From the NCBI RefSeq assembly GCF_900105755.1, contig NZ_FNTQ01000001.1:2294001-2358000 (forward strand): a stretch of 64,000 nt of DNA, written 5' to 3'. Shown one piece after another: positions 48,008 to 55,825 of the stretch. Position numbers and translations under genes: made by a program. The stretch's first letter is position 1. Every line of letters starts with the position of its first letter. This stretch comes from Streptomyces sp. Ag109_O5-10 (GTDB taxonomy: Bacteria > Actinomycetota > Actinomycetes > Streptomycetales > Streptomycetaceae). The notes under the pieces were generated by a model. It did no database searches, was not told where the DNA came from, and saw only the letters and a list, made by a program, of their open reading frames with translations.

Positions 48008-49464
48008 GCCGCCTTCGCCTCCTTCGCAGAGAACGTGAACGTGGCCATCTGGGTGGGCGGGCCGACCTCCGGGTCGTCCGGGCCCACGGGGAGGAACTCG
48101 ACGTCGTAGCCGTGTCGTCCGGCGACCCGGTGGGCCCACGCGCGGAACTCCTCGCGGGTCCACTCGAAGCGGTGGTCGCCGTGCCGGGTGTGGCCGGCGG
48201 GGAGGGTCTCCCAGCGGACGTTGTACTCGACGTTCGGGGTGGTGACGAGGACCGTGCGCGGGCGGGCGGCGCCGAACACGGCGTACTCCAGGGCGGGCAG
48301 CCGCGGCAGGTCGAGGTGCTCGATCACCTCGCTGAGCACGGCCGCGTCGTATCCCTTGAGCCGCTTGTCGGTGTAGGCGAGCGAGCCCTGGAAGAGGGTG
48401 ACGCGGGCGGCCTGCCGCTCCCCCATGCGGTCCAGCTTGAGCCGCCGGGAGGCGATGGTGAGCGCCCGCATCGACACGTCGACGCCGACGATCTCGGTGA
48501 AGGACGGGTCCTTCAGCAGCTCCTGCACCAACTGGCCCTGGCCGCAGCCGAGGTCGAGGACGCGGGCGGCGCCGGAACGCCGGAGCGCGTCGAGGATCGC
48601 CTCCCGACGCCGCACGGCGAGCGGGGTCGGCTTCTCCTCGGTCTCCGTCTCCTCCTCGACCGCGTTGTCGATCTCCTCGACCTCGCTGTCGTCGGCCTCG
48701 GCGAGCCGGACCAGCTCCAGCCGTTCCATCGCCTGCCGGGTCAGCGACCAGCGGCGGGAGAGGTAGCGGCTGGTGATGAGCTTCTGCTCGGGGTGGCCGG
48801 GCAGCCAGCCGTCACCCGCGCGCAGCAGCTTGTCGACCTCCTCGGCGGAGACCCAGTAGTGCTTGGTGTCGTCGAGGACAGGGAGCAGCACGTACAGGTG
48901 GCGCAGCGCCTCGGAGAGGGTCAGCGCCTCGGACTCCAGGACCAGGCGGACGTAGCGCGAGGCGCCCCACTCCGGGAACTCGGCGTCCAGGGCGACCGGT
49001 TCGGCGGTCACCGTCCAGCCGAGCGGCTCGAAGAGCTTCCGTACCAGGTCGGGGCCGCCACGGGCGGGCAGTGCGGGCACCTCGATCCGCAACGGCCGTG
49101 TCCGCGCCGGAGCTTCGGGGCGGGCCTTGCAGACGCCGCGCACCGCGCTGGAGAACACGTTGCCGATCGCCACGGCGAGCAGCGAGGAGGCCGCGTAGGG
49201 GCGGTCGTTGACGTACTGCGCGAGCGCCGCGTCGGGTGCGCCGCCGCGTCCGTTGCCCTTGCCGCGCCGCACCAGGGCCACCGCGTCCACCTCCAGCAGC
49301 AGCGCGGCCGTGCAGCGCTCCGCATCCGCCTCGGGGTAGAAGACGTGCGCGACGCCGTGCGAGGTGGTGAAGGACTGCGCGTTGTCGGGGTGCTTGTGCA
49401 GCAGGAACCCGAGGTCGGTCGCGGGACGTTCGGGGGTGCCGGTGGTGGTGATCGTCAGGAACAC
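48004..49464 (-). CDS. hen1: Hen1 3'-terminal RNA ribose 2'-O-methyltransferase
   Basis: A 486-residue bacterial Hen1. The N-terminal half (1-270) activates the Pnkp ligase (MFLTITTTGTPERPATDLGF, LLHKHPDNAQSF). The C-terminal half is the methyltransferase: SAM motif VLDLGCGQGQ (302-311), VDVSMRALTIASRR, and the metal-binding SEVIEHL followed by PNVEYNVRWE and HRFEWTREEF. It methylates the 2'-OH at the break so that the repaired RNA resists a second cut. It overlaps pnkp by four bases and is the first gene of the pair. Confidence 0.96.
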   Translation of the reverse strand: MFLTITTTGTPERPATDLGFLLHKHPDNAQSFTTSHGVAHVFYPEADAERCTAALLLEVDAVALVRRGKGNGRGGAPDAALAQYVNDRPYAASSLLAVAIGNVFSSAVRGVCKARPEAPARTRPLRIEVPALPARGGPDLVRKLFEPLGWTVTAEPVALDAEFPEWGASRYVRLVLESEALTLSEALRHLYVLLPVLDDTKHYWVSAEEVDKLLRAGDGWLPGHPEQKLITSRYLSRRWSLTRQAMERLELVRLAEADDSEVEEIDNAVEEETETEEKPTPLAVRRREAILDALRRSGAARVLDLGCGQGQLVQELLKDPSFTEIVGVDVSMRALTIASRRLKLDRMGERQAARVTLFQGSLAYTDKRLKGYDAAVLSEVIEHLDLPRLPALEYAVFGAARPRTVLVTTPNVEYNVRWETLPAGHTRHGDHRFEWTREEFRAWAHRVAGRHGYDVEFLPVGPDDPEVGPPTQMATFTFSAKEAKAA

Positions 49465-49611
49465 GGTGGGTCGCCTCGGAAAGGAGCAGAAAGGGACGCG
49501 AACGCGCTGGTCGTGCGCTTGTCCGCGGCTCCAACGTACCCAGGGGCACGGGGCGGCCGCGCGGAATTTCCGCGGGAGCCCGTCGTGACGGGGGGGGTTA
49601 GTGGCGGGTGG

Positions 49612-50139
49612 TCAGTGCCGGGGCTCGTCGTCACCGGGGTCGGGGAGCCCGCCGGCCGGCAGGTGTTCGGCACCGCCTTCGAGCGCCCGGGCGTGCTCGG
49701 CCGAGCGGGGAAGCATGGTCTTCTCGTAGTCGTGCTCGTAGTCGTGGAGGGCGTCGTCGACGGTCGCCGCGTTCGCCAGGGCCAGCGCGAGGTCGCTCGC
49801 GTCGAGCATGGCGAGGTTGACGCCGACGCCCAGCGGCGGCATGAGGTGGGCGGCGTCGCCGGGCAGGGTCACGCTCGGGTCGTGCTGCCAGGTGTGCGGC
49901 ACGGGCAGGGCGAAGACCGGGCGGTCGACGTAGGGGCCGTCGTTGTCGGTGATCAGTTGCTTCATGCGGGGTGCCCAGTGGGCGTAGCTCTCCAGGAGCC
50001 GGCCGCGGACGGCGTCGGTGTCCTTCGGCGTCAGGCCGCTCGCGGCGATCCAGCCGGCCGGGACCCGCTGGATCAGGTAGACGCGGACCTGGTCGTCGCC
50101 GTTGCGCTGGGCGAACAGGCGCCGCCGGACCGGCCGCAC
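49612..50139 (-). pseudogene. C-terminal remnant of a TetX-like FAD monooxygenase
   Basis: The frame contains LFAQRNGDDQVRVYLIQRVP and LPGDAAHLMPPLGVGVNLAM, then LDASDLALALANAATVDDAL. These are the second FAD-contact motif (GDAAHLxPPxGxGxN) and following helix of flavin monooxygenases of the TetX/PHBH class. The N-terminal GxGxxG dinucleotide-binding domain and substrate domain are missing. The frame opens directly after another gene's end, so it is truncated. Probably dead. Confidence 0.75.
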
Positions 50140-50148
50140 CGGCCCCGC

Positions 50149-51075
50149 TCAGCGGCCGGCCCGCTGCCAGGCGCCGACGCCCAGCTTGCCCGTGGTCCCG
50201 AGATCCAGACCCGGCGTGACCGTCACGGGCGCGGCGCCCGGCTTCGCCAGGACCCGGACGTAGGGCACGTTCACAGCCGTGCCCGCCAGGGTCGTGTTGC
50301 GCCAGATCAGGCCGGAGAGGGCGGCTTCGCCGGGCTTCAGGGTGAGCGGGCTCGGCGGGTCGTCGAAGCCGGTTCCCATGGCGATGGCGTCACCGCCGTG
50401 CAGGACCCGGATGCCGTCGACGGGCTCGCGGTCCTCGTCCAGCAGGCTCAGCTCCGGGTAGCCGTCGAGCGTGTAGTCCCGCGTGCCGCAGTTCTCCAGG
50501 TGGAGCCCGACGACCCGCAGGCCCATCGCGGCGTCGCCGTCGTCGGCCCACAGCCGCACACCGGAGGCCGGGCAGGCGCCCGTCTCGGACGGGGCCTGGT
50601 CGGCGGGGACCTTGGTGACCTCGGCCACCTTCACCCTGGTCACCGGGGAGGCGCCGGGAGCGAGCACGCCCAGCTCGACGGTGCCGGCGGTGCTGTGGCC
50701 CGGCCGGACCCCGGGCACGGTCACCTTCTTGTTGCCCATGACCGCGCCGGTGTCCGTCGTGAAGTCGAAGCGAACGGTGTAGGTCATGGCCTCGTCGCCG
50801 TCGTTGCTGACCTGGTAGGCGGCGGAGATGCCGGAGTCGCCGGGCAGCCGGTCCGCGTGCACCCGGCCCAGGGAGGCGGACGGGGCCGGGGAGGCGGAGG
50901 GGATGGTGACCGAGGTGATCCGGACGCCGTCCACCGGGGGGTCGGTGACGGTGACGCGGGGCGCCGGGACGGCCGCGCCGGCCCCACCGCCGGTGTCCGG
51001 GTGCTCCGTGCCGCAGGCAGTGGCCAGGAGCAGGGCGGCGGCGGGGACGAGGAGAAGGGGGCGGGGTCTGCGCAT
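50149..51075 (-). CDS. lipoprotein with DUF4232 domain
   Basis: A 308-residue exported lipoprotein with signal peptide LLLVPAAALLLATAC, in which the lipobox LATAC anchors at Cys21. After a Pro/Thr-rich linker comes a first beta domain, then the DUF4232 domain in the C-terminal half (CPASGVRLWADDGDAAMGLR, VVGLHLENCGTRDYTLDGYP, PELSLLDEDRE) with a Cys pair. DUF4232 proteins are common on Streptomyces surfaces; function unknown. It is followed by the monooxygenase remnant. Confidence 0.85.
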   Translation of the reverse strand: MRRPRPLLLVPAAALLLATACGTEHPDTGGGAGAAVPAPRVTVTDPPVDGVRITSVTIPSASPAPSASLGRVHADRLPGDSGISAAYQVSNDGDEAMTYTVRFDFTTDTGAVMGNKKVTVPGVRPGHSTAGTVELGVLAPGASPVTRVKVAEVTKVPADQAPSETGACPASGVRLWADDGDAAMGLRVVGLHLENCGTRDYTLDGYPELSLLDEDREPVDGIRVLHGGDAIAMGTGFDDPPSPLTLKPGEAALSGLIWRNTTLAGTAVNVPYVRVLAKPGAAPVTVTPGLDLGTTGKLGVGAWQRAGR

Positions 51076-51175
51076 CCGGCCACTTCATCAGGGGCGGACA
51101 CCGGACGACTGTGACGGAAGCCACAGCTCCGGCCACAGCCCTGTCACAGCGGGCCGGATGCGCGAACCCGGGCGG

Positions 51176-52099
51176 CTACGACAGCTGCGACTGGACCTGG
51201 GCGGAGATCAGCTCCAGGTGGTCCAGGTCGGAGAGGTCGAGGATCTGGAGGTAAAAGCGGCCGGCGCCGATCTCGGCGTAGCGGCCGATCTTCTCGACGA
51301 CCTCGGCGGGGGTGCCGGCCAGGCCGTTCTCCTTCAGTTCGGCGACCTCGCGGCCGATCGCGGCGGCACGGCGGGCCACCTCCTGGTCGTCCTTGCCGAC
51401 ACAGGCGACGAGGGCGTTGGAGTACGTCAGCTCGTCCGCCCCGCGCCCGGCCGCCTCGACGGCGGCCCGCACCCGGCCGAACTGCCGCTCGCTGTCCTCG
51501 ACCGAGGCGAACGGCATGTTGAACTCGTCGGCGTACCGCGCCGTCAGCTTCGGGGTTCGGGTGGCGCCGTGGCCGCCGATCAGCACCGGGATCCGCGCCT
51601 GGGCGGGCTTGGGCAGCGCGGGCGAGCCGGTGAGGTCGTAGTAGGTGCCGTGGAAGTCGAAGGTGTCGCCGAGCTTGGTCTCCCAGAGCCCGGTGACGAT
51701 CGCCAGCTGCTCCTCCAGACGGCCGAACTTCTCCTTCGGGAAGGGGATGCCGTACGCCTTGTGCTCCTCCTCGAACCAGCCCGCGCCGAGCCCCAGTTCG
51801 ACCCGGCCGCCGGACATCTGGTCGACCTGGGCGACCTGGATGGCGAGCACCCCGGGCAACCGGAAGGTCGCCGCGGTCATCAGGGTGCCGAGGCGGATGC
51901 GCTTCGTCTCGCGGGCGAGTCCGGCGAGGGTGATCCAGGCGTCGGTGGGGCCGGGCAGGCCGTCCACGTCGCCCATCTTCAGATAGTGGTCGGAGCGGAA
52001 GAAGGCGTCGAAACCGAGGTCTTCGGTGGCCTTGGCGACGGTGAGGAGGGTGTCGTAGCTCGCGCCCTGCTGGGGCTCGGTGAAGATACGAAGGTCCAT
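51176..52099 (-). CDS. LLM class F420-dependent oxidoreductase
   Basis: A 307-residue luciferase-like monooxygenase-fold enzyme. It opens MDLRIFTEPQQGASYDTLLT and shows GFDAFFRSDHYLKMGDVDG, LGTLMTAATFRLPGVLAIQV and GGRVELGLGAGWFEEEHKAY, then VLIGGHGATRTPKLTARYAD. This is the F420-dependent subgroup (TIGR03560-like) common in actinomycetes. It would oxidise or reduce a small molecule with deazaflavin F420. The ATG at 52099 is chosen over upstream codons because similarity starts there. Divergent from the small gene at 52334. Confidence 0.93.
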   Translation of the reverse strand: MDLRIFTEPQQGASYDTLLTVAKATEDLGFDAFFRSDHYLKMGDVDGLPGPTDAWITLAGLARETKRIRLGTLMTAATFRLPGVLAIQVAQVDQMSGGRVELGLGAGWFEEEHKAYGIPFPKEKFGRLEEQLAIVTGLWETKLGDTFDFHGTYYDLTGSPALPKPAQARIPVLIGGHGATRTPKLTARYADEFNMPFASVEDSERQFGRVRAAVEAAGRGADELTYSNALVACVGKDDQEVARRAAAIGREVAELKENGLAGTPAEVVEKIGRYAEIGAGRFYLQILDLSDLDHLELISAQVQSQLS

Positions 52100-52333
52100 A
52101 CACCTATCCTGCACGGCCCCCGCCCCGTCGACCGCATCGGCACCGCCCGTCGGGGGCCGCCGACCCCGGGTGAATGTCGTCAACGGCGGGCCCGCGGAGC
52201 GGTGACCGGCCTCCGCGGTGATCGTTGGGTGGGGGGAGCCGGGCCGTCCGGCACCCGCGCCGGACGGTCGCCGTCGCCGCGCGTCGTTCGTGGCCCGCCG
52301 CCGACGGCGGGCCGGGGGGCCGAGGAGGCCGTC

Positions 52334-52516
52334 TTGTCCGAAGAGTCCGTTCCACAGCAGGGTGGCCCCTCGTCCGGTCAGCCGAAGGGACTGCTCCAGC
52401 AGATGGAGGAGCTCATGGCGGCATTGAACGCGAACCTCTCCGCACTGGACGCGGACCTGCAGCGGCCCCCGCGGGAAAAGGCCGATCTCGGCCGGGAGGC
52501 GCGTCCCAGGTCCTAG
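52334..52516 (+). CDS. small protein with amphipathic helix, TTG start
   Basis: A TTG at 52334 follows AGGAGGCCGTC and starts a 60-residue frame: SEESVPQQGGPSSGQPKGLL, then QQMEELMAALNANLSALDAD and a charged tail. Residues 20-40 form a helix with heptad leucines, so the protein may dimerise or bind a partner. Codon bias supports it. No family recognised. Confidence 0.6.
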   Translation: MSEESVPQQGGPSSGQPKGLLQQMEELMAALNANLSALDADLQRPPREKADLGREARPRS

Positions 52517-52571
52517 GGCTGCCGGGCGAGGTGGACGGGGCCGGTACGTCGTTCGTCCACCGGCCGGTGGG

Positions 52572-52639
52572 GGTTGATCGCGCAGGTCCCCGCGCCCCTG
52601 AAAAGGGCGGTCACCCCGGCGCCTTCAGGGGCGCCGGGG
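52572..52639. repeat. Streptomyces-type intergenic repeat with hairpins
   Basis: gttgatcgcgcaggtccc followed by cgcgcccctgaaaagg is a variant of an element (GCGCAGTTCCCCGCGCCCCT) seen in many Streptomyces intergenic regions. Right after it CCCCGGCGCC (52614-52623) pairs with GGCGCCGGGG (52630-52639) around six bases, a terminator for the small gene upstream or for the DUF6099 gene opposite. Confidence 0.65.
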
Positions 52640-52736
52640 GTACCCCCCGGCCGAAAGCCGGGTGAGGAACAGCGCGACCAGCCATGGCGGCGTCGCGGAC
52701 GAACGACGACGCCTCGCGGCTCTTCGAGCGGAACGC

Positions 52737-53195
52737 TCAGCCGTCACGGACCTCCTCCCGGGCCGCCAGTTTGCGGAGCATCTCCAGGACCCGGTCCCGG
52801 GACTCGTCGGCCGCGTCGATGGCTTCCATGCACTGCCAGTACGTCGCCTCGTCGGCCGCGACGCTGGCCATGCCGACCAGGGCGATGCCGGCCTCGGCGA
52901 GGAGGCCGCCGAGGCTCAGCAGGGTCTGGCGGGCGTCGTCCAGTTCGGTCAGCTGGGCGGCGCGCAGGGTGCCGGGGTCCAGGTCGGGGGTGCCCAGCAC
53001 GCCGCAGCCGCGGCCCGCCAGCTCGGTCAGGCCGAGCGCCTCGCCGCGCAGCTCGGGCGGCCCGGAGACGGCCAGCCGGCTGCCGATCGCCTGGGCCAGG
53101 GCCTGGGCCTGCCACACCTCGGTCATCATCTCCGGACCGCCCGCACCGTGCGCCAGCGCCTGTCTGCTCGCCCCGATGAGCCGCATCGCGTCCAT
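52737..53195 (-). CDS. DUF6099 family protein
   Basis: A 152-residue helical protein, MDAMRLIGASRQALAHGAGG, then EMMTEVWQAQALAQAIGSRL, AVSGPPELRGEALGLTELAG and DEATYWQCMEAIDAADESRD. The pattern fits the Streptomyces DUF6099 family. Its start is the ATG at 53195 (the frame extends further but with lower coding quality). Function unknown. It lies downstream of the MazG-like gene in the same direction, with 193 bases between. Confidence 0.75.
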   Translation of the reverse strand: MDAMRLIGASRQALAHGAGGPEMMTEVWQAQALAQAIGSRLAVSGPPELRGEALGLTELAGRGCGVLGTPDLDPGTLRAAQLTELDDARQTLLSLGGLLAEAGIALVGMASVAADEATYWQCMEAIDAADESRDRVLEMLRKLAAREEVRDG

Positions 53196-53388
53196 CCGTC
53201 GCCCCGTCCCCGTCGGTCCGAACTGCCTTGCCGCACTCAGTAGTTCACTACCCAGAGTGAGGGTTCCCGAGTCGCGGGGCCAGAGGAAGGCGGAAATCTG
53301 TGGACAACAATTCGGATTCGGGCGGAACACGGCTACTGAGTGTTAAACCGGAGTGCCGGACTCCTCGCCTCGGGTGCCCGACGGTCCG

Positions 53389-53718
53389 TCAGGCGGGCGG
53401 GAAGCGGTGCTCGTTGCGGTCGATCTTCGCGGCCAGCGCGGCCAGCGGGTCGACGTCCAGGACGTCGCAGAGCTGCAGGAGATAGGCGAGGACGTCGGCG
53501 ACCTCGTCCAGGACCCGGTGGGCGGTGCCGGGGTCGGCCATCACCCGGGACGACTCCTCCGGGGTCAGCCACTGGAAGATCTCGACCAGTTCGGACGCCT
53601 CCACGCTGAGGGCGGAGGCCAGGTTCTTGGGGGTGTGGTACTGCCGCCAGTCGCGGGCGGCGGCGAACTCGGCCAGCCGGCGCTGGAGTCCCGCCACGTC
53701 CAGGGGTTCTTCGGTCAC
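53389..53718 (-). CDS. MazG-like nucleotide pyrophosphohydrolase
   Basis: A 109-residue all-alpha NTP pyrophosphatase of the RS21-C6/dCTPase subgroup. The metal site EXXE...EXXD is in ALSVEASELVEIFQWLTPEE and LDEVADVLAYLLQLCDVLD. It removes pyrophosphate from (deoxy)nucleotides, often abnormal ones. The GTG overlaps the stop of the AAA ATPase gene (GTGA), so both are translated together. Confidence 0.9.
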   Translation of the reverse strand: MTEEPLDVAGLQRRLAEFAAARDWRQYHTPKNLASALSVEASELVEIFQWLTPEESSRVMADPGTAHRVLDEVADVLAYLLQLCDVLDVDPLAALAAKIDRNEHRFPPA

Positions 53719-55118
53719 GTTTCCAGGTGTACCACCGTGATAGCCGCCGCCTCGGCCCAGGACGCGTCGCTCACCGCGCCGACCAGCCGGATGTGGCCGC
53801 GCTCGCCCATCAGGACGGCCGTACGCAGGAGTTCGGCGCGCTGGCCCGGGTCCAGGCCGCGGTCGAAGCCGTCGGCGAGGACGGTGAGGCCGCGCATGGC
53901 GTCGGGAACCTCGCCCGGTGCGTCGACCGCCAGAACGCCGGGCCCGGTGAAGAGGACCAGGGCGAGGGCGAGGTAGCGCAGTTCGCCGTCGCCGAGCCGG
54001 TCCAGTTCCGTGCGCCGGCCGTCGCCGCGGTCGAGGAGCGCCCGTACCGTGCCGTCGCCGAGCGGTTCGGCGAGCAGGTCGACGACGGGGCCGGCGCAGC
54101 CGGTTCGCACCGCGTCGACGAGCAGGCCGTGCCGGCGGCCGCATTCGGCGCGGGTGCGCCACAGGACGTCGGCGAGGTTGTCGCAGCCGCGCAGCAGTCG
54201 GCCGGAGCCGGTGCGGACGGGGGCGCGCATGCCATCGGGCCGCGGGTCGCAGGGGAACACCGACCGCAGGGCGACGACCATCTGCTCGGCGGCGGCGAGG
54301 ACCCGCCGCTGTCCGTCCGTCTTGCCGGCGACGCGCAGGGGCAGCAGGGCGGTGCCGAGGCGGTCGTCGGGGAGCGGGGCCCGGGTCACCGGTGCGGAGC
54401 CCGCGGTGTGCCAGGCGGCCTGCACGGCCGGGCGGCTCGGGTCGCGCAGCGCGGTCTCCAGGAGCACCAGGCCGCCCGCGGTCAGCCGTTCGCCGACGAC
54501 GCGCAGTTCGGGCTCGGCCTGGACGGCGAGGTCCAGCCGCACCGGCCCCTCGGCACCCTCGGCCGTACAGCCGATGCGGAAGCCCCGGCGCCGCTGCGCG
54601 TCCGGCCGGGCCCCCTCCGGCACCAGCGCGCCCGGGTCCGGGAAGACCTCCGCGAGCGCGGCGCCGCCCCCGAGCCGGGCGAGCGCTTCGTAGGCGGCGA
54701 GCGCCGTGCTCTTCCCGCTCCCGCTGGGCCCGGCGAACAGGGTGACCTGCCCGACGGGAAAGGTCGCCCCACGGTGCCGGGCGAAGGTGGACAGCCGGAG
54801 TTCGGTGACGCGGGGGCGCGGGTCACGACGAGGGGTGGCGGCGGGGGCGGGGAGAGGGGCGGGTGCGGCGGCCGGGGGAGTGTCCGTGCGGGCCGAGCGG
54901 ACGCGCGGGAGCGTATGCGAGAGGCCGGCGGCCGCGCCGGAGCGTGCCGGGCGGGGCCGCCCGGGGGCCGGACCATCGGCCTCCGCGGACGCGTTCGGCG
55001 CCGTCGACGGCCCCCCGCCCTCGGACGGCAGCGGGAGCGACGGCGACGGCGTATGGCCCGCTGCGGGACGGGCGGAGGGAGAAGGACGGGACGCGGGCGA
55101 GGCGGAGGGCACGGCCAT
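53715..55118 (-). CDS. RecF/SMC-like AAA ATPase with long disordered N-terminus
   Basis: A 467-residue protein. Residues 1-105 are Pro/Ala/Ser-rich and probably disordered. The ATPase starts at VTELRLSTFARHRGATFPVG, with Walker A GPSGSGKST and, near the end, a signature-like LGDGELRYLALALVLFTGPG followed by the Walker B strand VLAVDAPGE. This is the AAA/ABC-type ATPase fold with the D-loop and H-region (ITVVHLET) at the C-terminus. Such stand-alone ATPases may act in DNA-related or defence roles; here it is coupled to a MazG-like enzyme. The true start may lie later in the low-complexity part. Confidence 0.82.
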   Translation of the reverse strand: MAVPSASPASRPSPSARPAAGHTPSPSLPLPSEGGGPSTAPNASAEADGPAPGRPRPARSGAAAGLSHTLPRVRSARTDTPPAAAPAPLPAPAATPRRDPRPRVTELRLSTFARHRGATFPVGQVTLFAGPSGSGKSTALAAYEALARLGGGAALAEVFPDPGALVPEGARPDAQRRRGFRIGCTAEGAEGPVRLDLAVQAEPELRVVGERLTAGGLVLLETALRDPSRPAVQAAWHTAGSAPVTRAPLPDDRLGTALLPLRVAGKTDGQRRVLAAAEQMVVALRSVFPCDPRPDGMRAPVRTGSGRLLRGCDNLADVLWRTRAECGRRHGLLVDAVRTGCAGPVVDLLAEPLGDGTVRALLDRGDGRRTELDRLGDGELRYLALALVLFTGPGVLAVDAPGEVPDAMRGLTVLADGFDRGLDPGQRAELLRTAVLMGERGHIRLVGAVSDASWAEAAAITVVHLET

Positions 55119-55234
55119 ATGCGGACCGTAGGCCTCCGGCTGCCCGGCGAACCGTTCCGCCCGTCGGCCCTTCCTTCGATCGGGGGATGCCCCGCGGTCC
55201 CGCGAACCGGCCCGGTCGCCTGCCGGACCGGCGC

Positions 55235-55624
55235 TCAGCCCCCGGAGACCCCGGCCCCCTCCATCAGCCCGCCGACCTCCGTGCCGGGTGGGGTGAGGAG
55301 GAAGACGTTGCGGTCGACCCGGTGCATTCCGCTGGCCAGGCCGAAGACCACGCCCGTGCTGAAGTCGAGGACGCGCTTGGCGACCTCCGTCTCGGCGCCG
55401 GTGAGGTCGAGCAGGACCGGTATCCCGGCCATCAGCGTCTCGGCGACGTCACGGGCGTCGGCGAAGACGTTGACCCGCAGCACGACGAAACGACGGCGCG
55501 TCTCGGTCTCCGCGTCCGGCAGCGCCCGGTGGTCCACCGCCGACGGCCAGGCGTCGCGCCCCCGCAGCGGCACTACCTGGGCGAGCCCTTCCCACTGTTC
55601 ATCGGTGACGTCGTAACGGCTCAC
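55235..55624 (-). CDS. SepF-like cell division protein
   Basis: A 129-residue SepF-type protein. The GTG at 55624 follows GGGGGAGCC. The core shows RRRFVVLRVNVFADARDVAE, TLMAGIPVLLDLTGAETEVA, KRVLDFSTGVVFGLASGMHR and FLLTPPGTEV, as in SepF proteins that bind FtsZ and the membrane. Streptomyces has several paralogues; this one lacks the long N-terminal amphipathic part and is probably an accessory copy. Confidence 0.88.
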   Translation of the reverse strand: MSRYDVTDEQWEGLAQVVPLRGRDAWPSAVDHRALPDAETETRRRFVVLRVNVFADARDVAETLMAGIPVLLDLTGAETEVAKRVLDFSTGVVFGLASGMHRVDRNVFLLTPPGTEVGGLMEGAGVSGG

Positions 55625-55825
55625 CGGCTCCCCCTGACCTGACTCGCACTCGATGCCTGCACCAGCCAATTCTTACGCCAAGTCACCCGTTCGGCCCAAC
55701 AGCGACACGAAGCGCGCGCGTTTCCAGGCACCCCGGCCGGAAAGAAAGATCTTGTTACTATTCAGGCGATTGCCGCGCATTAGGGGCCTCTTACCGCCCT
55801 CACACCGGACTCTTCTCCTCCTGAC

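Noticed and set aside
45518..48109. 863-codon plus-strand frame opposite pnkp
   Set aside because: Shadow of the pnkp gene, whose three domains are all recognisable on the minus strand.
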